Shown here: piece after piece, positions 59,508 through 64,000 of the stretch
Position numbering within the stretch: position 1 is the first letter of the stretch
How the letters are laid out: each line of letters begins with the position of its first letter
Assembly (NCBI RefSeq): GCF_019334345.1
Contig: NZ_JAHWQX010000001.1
Coordinates: forward strand, 310,001-374,000
Source: Neohoeflea coraliihabitans
GTDB lineage: Bacteria; Pseudomonadota; Alphaproteobacteria; Rhizobiales; Rhizobiaceae
Length of the DNA: 64,000 nucleotides
Reading direction: 5' to 3'
Program-made: the position numbers and the translations under genes
The notes under the pieces: model-generated
The model's database searches: none
Told to the model about the DNA's origin: nothing
Seen by the model: only the letters and a program-made list of their open reading frames with translations

Positions 59508-60662
59508 TCAGCAGGGCTGACGCAGCGCCTGCAAAGCCGCGGCGATGGTCGCGGTGCGCGCCGTACCGGAATGGTGCTGCTCGATAAAATCGCGACCGGC
59601 GCGGCGCAGGTCCTCCCGGCGTGCCGGGTCGCCGAGTAGCAACCGCAATGCGGCTACAAACTCCCGGGATGTCTCGGCGGACAGAAAATGGCGCCCTGGT
59701 TCCAGATCCAGCCCCTCGACAGCTTTGGCGGTAGCGACCACCGGACAGCCGACCGCCAGCGCCTCCAGGATTTTGATGCGCGTTCCGCCGCCCTCGCGCA
59801 ACGGCAGCGCCATCACCGCGGCGCGCGCATACACCGAAGCAAGATCGCGTGCATCGGCCACAAGCCGGTAACCCGCCCGCTCCACACTTTGTCTCAACCG
59901 GGCGCCCGGGCGTCGGCCGCAAACTTCGAGCCGGACATCAGGCAGCGACTTGCGCAGGCCGGGCAAGATACGACTGCACAGTTCACGCACTGCGCGCTTG
60001 TTCGGCGGATAGCTGAGATGTCCGAGAAAGAGCACCCGGTCCCCGCCGGGTGAAAACGCCGCGCCACCCGCCGCGCACCAGGCGGGGACCGGGTTGGGCA
60101 CCACGGTCGCTGCCCGCCCCGTTAGCGCCACAAGGCGGGCGGCGTCGGGACCGGAACAGGTCCATATCGCGGTGGCCAGCGCCGCGCATTCACGATCAGC
60201 CTCCACGAGTGCGCGGCGCCTTTCCCGGTGGATCAATGGCGCCAGCGATCGCAGCGGCCGCGGCAGGCGGGCGCGATCGATGTCGGCCTGAAGCAGGCTC
60301 TCGACATTGTGCATGTCAACAAGGATCGACAGGGCCGGATGGCGCCGCCTCACGGCGCGCATGGCTGTCAGGGTGGCGACGCCCTCGAAGAGGACGAGCG
60401 ACGGCTGCTGCTCTTCCACGTATGCGAGCAGCCGCTCTACCTCGCCCGGTGCCAAGCTACGAACCGTCGGGGCGCCGGCCCGCGCCGCACGTCCCTCAAC
60501 GGGCCTCAGCCGTATCGTCGCCCCGGTCCCAGAGCCATTCCGTAGCGCGGGGCTGCCCGCCGCTGCCAGCGTTGACAAAGCTGCAAAGTTGGCGTTGTTG
60601 CGAAGTTCAGCCCCCGAAAACCCAGCATCAAGTTCCTGTATCACCACTTGTAAAAATGGCAT
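59508..60662 (-). CDS. Glycosyltransferase, GT4/GT1 (GT-B fold)
   Basis: 384-residue GT-B transferase. The C-terminal half carries RVLFLGHLSYPPNKRAVREL (donor-domain entry) and the E-x7-E motif EGGGTRIKILEALAVGCPVVAT; VDMHNVES lies in the N-terminal half. Retaining sugar transfer to a surface glycan is expected. Start at 60662 with GAGAGG just before; the start codons of this gene and the divergent GT32/GT62 gene are only 7 bp apart and overlap head to head. Confidence 0.87.
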   Translation of the reverse strand: MPFLQVVIQELDAGFSGAELRNNANFAALSTLAAAGSPALRNGSGTGATIRLRPVEGRAARAGAPTVRSLAPGEVERLLAYVEEQQPSLVLFEGVATLTAMRAVRRRHPALSILVDMHNVESLLQADIDRARLPRPLRSLAPLIHRERRRALVEADRECAALATAIWTCSGPDAARLVALTGRAATVVPNPVPAWCAAGGAAFSPGGDRVLFLGHLSYPPNKRAVRELCSRILPGLRKSLPDVRLEVCGRRPGARLRQSVERAGYRLVADARDLASVYARAAVMALPLREGGGTRIKILEALAVGCPVVATAKAVEGLDLEPGRHFLSAETSREFVAALRLLLGDPARREDLRRAGRDFIEQHHSGTARTATIAAALQALRQPC

Positions 60663-62269
60663 TATCCTCTCCCCGGCGCCTCCCGCGAATAATACACCAG
60701 ACTTGGCGCGACAAGCACGTTCCGGCAGAGCTCGGCGACCCGGGCAGTTGGCGGGCGCTCAATCCCGGGTGGGATTACCGGTTCTGGACCGACGACGACC
60801 TGCTGGAGTTCTTCGAGACCGAGCGGCCGGACCTGCTGAACCTTTACTTGAGCTACCAGCGTCCGGTGCAGCGGGCCGACCTCGCCCGCTATTGCCTGCT
60901 CGCCCGCTATGGCGGCATTTATGCCGATATCGACACGCGCTGCGTGGGGTCGCTGGAGCCGCTGGTGGGCGAGACCCGGGCAGTGCTGTGCGCCGAGCCC
61001 CCGGCCCATGACGAGCCTGCGCGGGTGCGCGGCCTCGAACGGCTCTGGTTCAACGGCACCATGGCCAGCCCGCCGGGTCATCCGCTATGGGACCAAGTGA
61101 TCGATTTGTGCCAACGCATGGCGTTCCGGCACGCGCACGATGTGCTGGAAACCACCGGACCGCTGATCCTGAGCGCGGCTGTGGCGCAATCTGCGGATCC
61201 GTCCGGGCTGGCGCTCAATTCGTCCGGGTTGTTCGCGCCGCTTGCCGTGGACGGTGGATATTGCGACGACCCCGCCTTCGGCCCCTATGGCCAGTTGCGC
61301 CTTTCGCAGCACCTGTGGAAGGGGACCTGGTACAAGAGCCGGCACGAGAGCTGGTACCGCCGGCAGATCGGCAAGTTGCGCAAGCTGCGGCATCGGCATT
61401 TCGCAGGTGCACGTCTCGACCCGGCGGCCATGCGGCGCAACATAAACCCCGATGGGCTGACCGACCCGCTACCCGTATCCGACGCGACACCGGAGGTGGC
61501 GATCCTGATCCCGGTGCGCGACGCCGCGGAGGTCCTGCCGCGCTGTTTCGAGCTGTTGCGCAGCCTCGACCACCCGCACTCGCGCCTTCATTTGGTGTTC
61601 GGCCACGGCGCCAGCCGAGATGACAGCGCGGGGCTGATCGACGGCTTTCTCGCTTCGCACGCCGCTGCCTTTGCCTCGGCTCGGCGGATCGAGCTTCCGC
61701 GCGAAGGACCGGCGTTCACCGACGCGGACCGCTGGAAGCCCGAGAAGCAGCGGCATCGGCGGGCCGGGCTGGCACGAGCGCGCAATGACATGCTGGCGGC
61801 GGCGCTGCCTTTGCCGGTGAAGTGGATTCTCTGGATCGACGCCGACATGGTGGCCTATCCGCCCGATCTTGTCGCACGGCTGCTGGCGGCGCGGGAGCGA
61901 ATCGTCACGCCGGACTGCGTTCTGGAGCCGGGCGGCCTGAGCTTTGACCTCAACACCTTCCTCTCGGTGTATACCCCGAGCCGGACCGAATATTACCGGC
62001 ATGTGCGCGACGGCCTGCTGCAACCACCCGAGGACTGGTGGTTTCGGCGCCATCTGCACGACCTGCGCTACCTCGAAATGGTCCCGCTGCACGGTGTGGG
62101 CGCGACCGTCCTGTTGGTGCATGCGAGCGTGCACCGCGCCGGCATCCATTTCCCGGAACTGCCCTATCGCGACCTGATCGAAACGGAGGGCTTCGGCCAG
62201 CTGGCCCGCGACCTCGGCGTCGTCCCCGTCGGCTTGCCGCAGCTCGAGGTGGTCCATGCCCGCCGCTGA
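60656..62269 (+). CDS. Two-domain glycosyltransferase: GT32 (Och1-like) fused to GT62 (Anp1/Mnn9-like)
   Basis: 537 residues. N-terminal GT32 domain (about 8-210): PRIIHQTWRDKHVP, then RADLARYCLLARYGGIYADID with the DXD metal motif. C-terminal domain (about 278-535): EVAILIPVRDAAEVLPRCFELL, LARARNDMLAAALP, WILWIDADMVAYPPDL and VTPDCVLEPGG, which match the Anp1/Mnn9/Van1 family best known in fungal mannan synthesis. Two catalytic domains in one chain imply two sequential sugar additions, perhaps mannose. The ATG at 60656 lacks a good ribosome-binding site; the open frame reaches 60050 but runs antisense through the GT4 gene. Confidence 0.82.
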   Translation: MALSSPRRLPRIIHQTWRDKHVPAELGDPGSWRALNPGWDYRFWTDDDLLEFFETERPDLLNLYLSYQRPVQRADLARYCLLARYGGIYADIDTRCVGSLEPLVGETRAVLCAEPPAHDEPARVRGLERLWFNGTMASPPGHPLWDQVIDLCQRMAFRHAHDVLETTGPLILSAAVAQSADPSGLALNSSGLFAPLAVDGGYCDDPAFGPYGQLRLSQHLWKGTWYKSRHESWYRRQIGKLRKLRHRHFAGARLDPAAMRRNINPDGLTDPLPVSDATPEVAILIPVRDAAEVLPRCFELLRSLDHPHSRLHLVFGHGASRDDSAGLIDGFLASHAAAFASARRIELPREGPAFTDADRWKPEKQRHRRAGLARARNDMLAAALPLPVKWILWIDADMVAYPPDLVARLLAARERIVTPDCVLEPGGLSFDLNTFLSVYTPSRTEYYRHVRDGLLQPPEDWWFRRHLHDLRYLEMVPLHGVGATVLLVHASVHRAGIHFPELPYRDLIETEGFGQLARDLGVVPVGLPQLEVVHARR

Positions 62270-63080
62270 CGCCATGGCCCGAACGCCGATCGTCATGGTT
62301 CTGACCTGCGCGATCTCGCCCCCCCAGCGACTGCGATCCGCACGATCCGAACTGGCCGGCGCCGTGCCCGGCGTGCCTGTGCGGGTCGTCGACGGACTTG
62401 TCGAGGAGGACCCGGCGGTCGACGCGCTGTTTGATGCCGGGCGGGCGCAGCGGTTGTCCAAGCGGCCGCCGACGCGCCGTGAGGTGGCCGTCTACGGCAC
62501 CCATCGCCTGGCCTGGCAGGCCTTGCTCGACAGCGGCCGAACGACGGCAATCATCCTGGAGGACGACTTCAAGCTGGTGGCGCCGGCGGCGCTGGAAGCG
62601 CTGCTGGCCCACCTCCCCGGCGTGCTCAACAGCGGCTTGCACATGCTCAAGCTGTTCGACTATCCGCGCACGCGCAACGGCGGCTGGGCGCTCGAGCGGA
62701 AATTCGGCGACGTGTCGCTGGTGCAATGGGCCCGGCCACGCGCCGGCATGGTGGGATATCTAATCACCGCCGAGGGCGCACGGCGCCTGCTGGCACGCGA
62801 ACGGGTGTTCCGGGTGGTCGACGAGGACACGAAATACTTCTGGGAACTGGGCCTCGACATCTGGTCGCTGCGGCCCCTGCCGGTGGCTGACGGCTCCGAC
62901 GCGCTCGGCGGCAGCCTTCTCGACGCGGCACGAAACTGCACGCGACGCCGCCGCCGGCTGCGCCGTTCGCTGCTTGGCATGGTGCTGACGCTGCACCGCC
63001 GAAACCGGTCGCGGCTCGCCTTCCTCGCCGCGGTGCTGTCCACCCGCAACGCGCGGCTGCGCCGCTTCGCCACGCGATGA
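62256..63080 (+). CDS. Glycosyltransferase family 25 (LPS-type)
   Basis: 274-residue GT25-like protein. Diagnostic: ERTPTRREVAVYGTH-like RRPPTRREVAVYGTHRLAW pattern (here KRPPTRREVAVYGTHR), TAIILEDDFKLV with the acidic metal-site motif, and RAGMVGYLITAEGARRLL. Members add galactose or glucose in LPS outer core. It starts 14 bp inside the preceding gene with GAGG upstream (ATG 62256; alternative 62274). The C-terminal tail is very Arg-rich (about 230-274), suggesting membrane or nucleic-acid contact. Confidence 0.85.
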   Translation: MPAADAMARTPIVMVLTCAISPPQRLRSARSELAGAVPGVPVRVVDGLVEEDPAVDALFDAGRAQRLSKRPPTRREVAVYGTHRLAWQALLDSGRTTAIILEDDFKLVAPAALEALLAHLPGVLNSGLHMLKLFDYPRTRNGGWALERKFGDVSLVQWARPRAGMVGYLITAEGARRLLARERVFRVVDEDTKYFWELGLDIWSLRPLPVADGSDALGGSLLDAARNCTRRRRRLRRSLLGMVLTLHRRNRSRLAFLAAVLSTRNARLRRFATR

Positions 63081-63574
63081 CAGCCTGCACGCGGCAATAA
63101 CCGCCGAAAGCTCGACGCGCGCCGGCGTGGCGCTCCTCAAGGTATGCGGCGCAGTTGTCAGCGCATACGATGTTATAGCCGCAGCCTGCTCGACGGCCAT
63201 GTCGATACTCTGGTCGGTCACAGATAGATTGGCGATCAAGTTCCCGATGCCGAGATTGCGCGGAAGGCAGCGGAGGATCGCTTGCTTTCGCCGTTGGCGA
63301 GGTACATGCTGAATATTCAGGCCGGTACTCAGCCGACGATCGGATAATTCGATCCGCACTATCTAAAGGTTCGGAACGTATACCCTCCTCCTCAAGGGGC
63401 AGCGCTCGATTGGTGCCGGAAGACGGGCGTCGAGAAGGACCGATTTGTCCAGTAGTTTGATTCAAACATCGAAACCATGGCTCCGCGGAGCTCAGAAACC
63501 CAAACTCTTCCAACAAGGCCTTTGCGGTTACCGGGGCGATCCGAATTGCAACTCCGCAGACCTGGGACCCGGAA
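63081..63574. other. Gene-free stretch after the glycosyltransferase island
   Basis: About 490 bp. Frames on either strand are short or run antisense into the GT25 gene and show no known domain. Its lower coding character than the neighbours could mean a decayed gene, but nothing specific can be named. Confidence 0.45.
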
Positions 63575-64000
63575 TTATCTTCTCGACAGAAGGTTCTCGG
63601 ATGCCGCTTCCGGAATGGTTGCGTCGGCAATGTCCTCCGGCAGTTCGTTGATCTCATTGCCGAGGCCACCTTCTGGCGCAGTCGACTCGGTCCCAGATTC
63701 GACGACGGTGAGCCTTTTCCTGGTCGCGTCCGCAATCGCTGTCTGTGTCCCAGGAGGCGTGTCTTTGTCCGCCCCATCCATAACGACCACCGGAAGACCC
63801 TGCGGGAAGATGACCTCGCGCGCTTCATCCGGCATCGATACGCCATTCTCGACCAATGTCCGTTTGATGAGGCGCAACGCCGAGGAGCGAACCCTGTGCG
63901 GAGAAAGCGAGCGGCCGTCTATCCAGAAATGCGCTTTGAGGTTCACTGTTGCCGAACCGAGCGCATCGACCAGGACCATAGGAGGTGGCTCGTTCAAGAT
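63575..64000 (-). CDS. MscS-type mechanosensitive channel, C-terminal part (5' end beyond window)
   Basis: 142 codons, open at the window edge. The segment NEPPPMVLVDALGSATVNLKAHFWID matches the last part of the MscS beta/C-terminal domain (compare FIYVNNLGDSAVEIVTRIWM in the channel gene at 13185). ALRLIKRTLVENGVSMPDEAREVIFPQGLPV is the helix and the exit strand. A non-conserved Asp/Glu/Ala-rich tail of about 65 residues follows. It is therefore the end of a larger channel with a tail; membrane helices lie outside. Confidence 0.8.
   Translation of the reverse strand: MLNEPPPMVLVDALGSATVNLKAHFWIDGRSLSPHRVRSSALRLIKRTLVENGVSMPDEAREVIFPQGLPVVVMDGADKDTPPGTQTAIADATRKRLTVVESGTESTAPEGGLGNEINELPEDIADATIPEAASENLLSRR

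Noticed and set aside
60050-60655. In-frame upstream extension of the GT32/GT62 gene
   Set aside because: It would run antisense through most of the GT4 gene and shows Arg/Pro-rich non-domain sequence; the GT32 fold begins right after the ATG at 60656.
62764-63846. 360-codon minus-strand frame across the GT25 3' end and the gap after it
   Set aside because: Overlaps GT25 and the MscS-type end in the wrong frames, Arg/Ser-rich, no domain.

Overview
The window is GC-rich DNA from a free-living, metabolically versatile alphaproteobacterium. Several features point to the Hyphomicrobiales/Rhizobiaceae: a TGA-N9-TCA iron-responsive operator of the RirA type before an iron-binding protein gene, an Omp25-like beta-barrel, a SorC-type sugar regulator next to a transporter with two ATPases and two permeases, and many ATGA-coupled catabolic operons. 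No rRNA, tRNA, CRISPR array, insertion sequence or prophage gene was seen. Genus cannot be fixed from the sequence alone.

Layout. 1-7.8 kb holds housekeeping and stress genes: truncated ettA, a lysophospholipase-like hydrolase, a cold-shock protein with a clear terminator, TerC, a CoA-transferase coupled to a ThDP enzyme, yghU and a small rhodanese/phosphatase-like protein. 7.9-11.2 kb holds an iron(III) uptake permease and, on the other strand, its likely binding protein, with RidA between them and no ATPase nearby. 11.2-15 kb holds pfkB, a DsbA-family thiol protein, a small MscS channel and an outer-membrane barrel.

15-24.8 kb is a probable nucleobase or nucleoside system. An eight-gene minus-strand operon (uracil-DNA-glycosylase-like protein, GMC oxidoreductase, NIPSNAP protein, BMP-type binding protein, ATPase, two permeases, amidohydrolase) is divergent from a RutR-like TetR regulator. 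Two near-identical TTGAC-N6-GTCA palindromes lie in the shared gap.

24.8-43.8 kb starts with a sulfotransferase and a DMT exporter, then a large acyl-CoA catabolic region: a TetR regulator, MDR dehydrogenase, enoyl-CoA hydratase, thiolase, two CoA ligases, two MaoC proteins, 2-oxoacid dehydrogenase E1alpha/E1beta/E2 without E3, acyl-CoA dehydrogenase, a SnoaL-like protein and a TRAP transporter. Five copies of a TACT-N5-GT(A/C) box precede five of these units. The TRAP system probably imports the carboxylate that the cluster activates and degrades.

44.3-59.3 kb is a sugar or polyol catabolic locus: an ABC transporter with two different, complementarily degenerate ATPases, a divergent SorC regulator, a split transketolase, an AraD-like epimerase/aldolase, an FGGY kinase, three TIM-barrel isomerases/epimerases and an alpha/beta-hydrolase. 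Three promoters share one design: two TCA-N6-TGA half-site pairs exactly 22 bp apart, ending 6-7 nt upstream of TTGACA. This suggests activation by the SorC protein.

59.5-63.1 kb is a glycosyltransferase island (GT4-like, a fused GT32/GT62-like protein, GT25-like), followed by the C-terminal end of a second MscS-type channel at the window edge.
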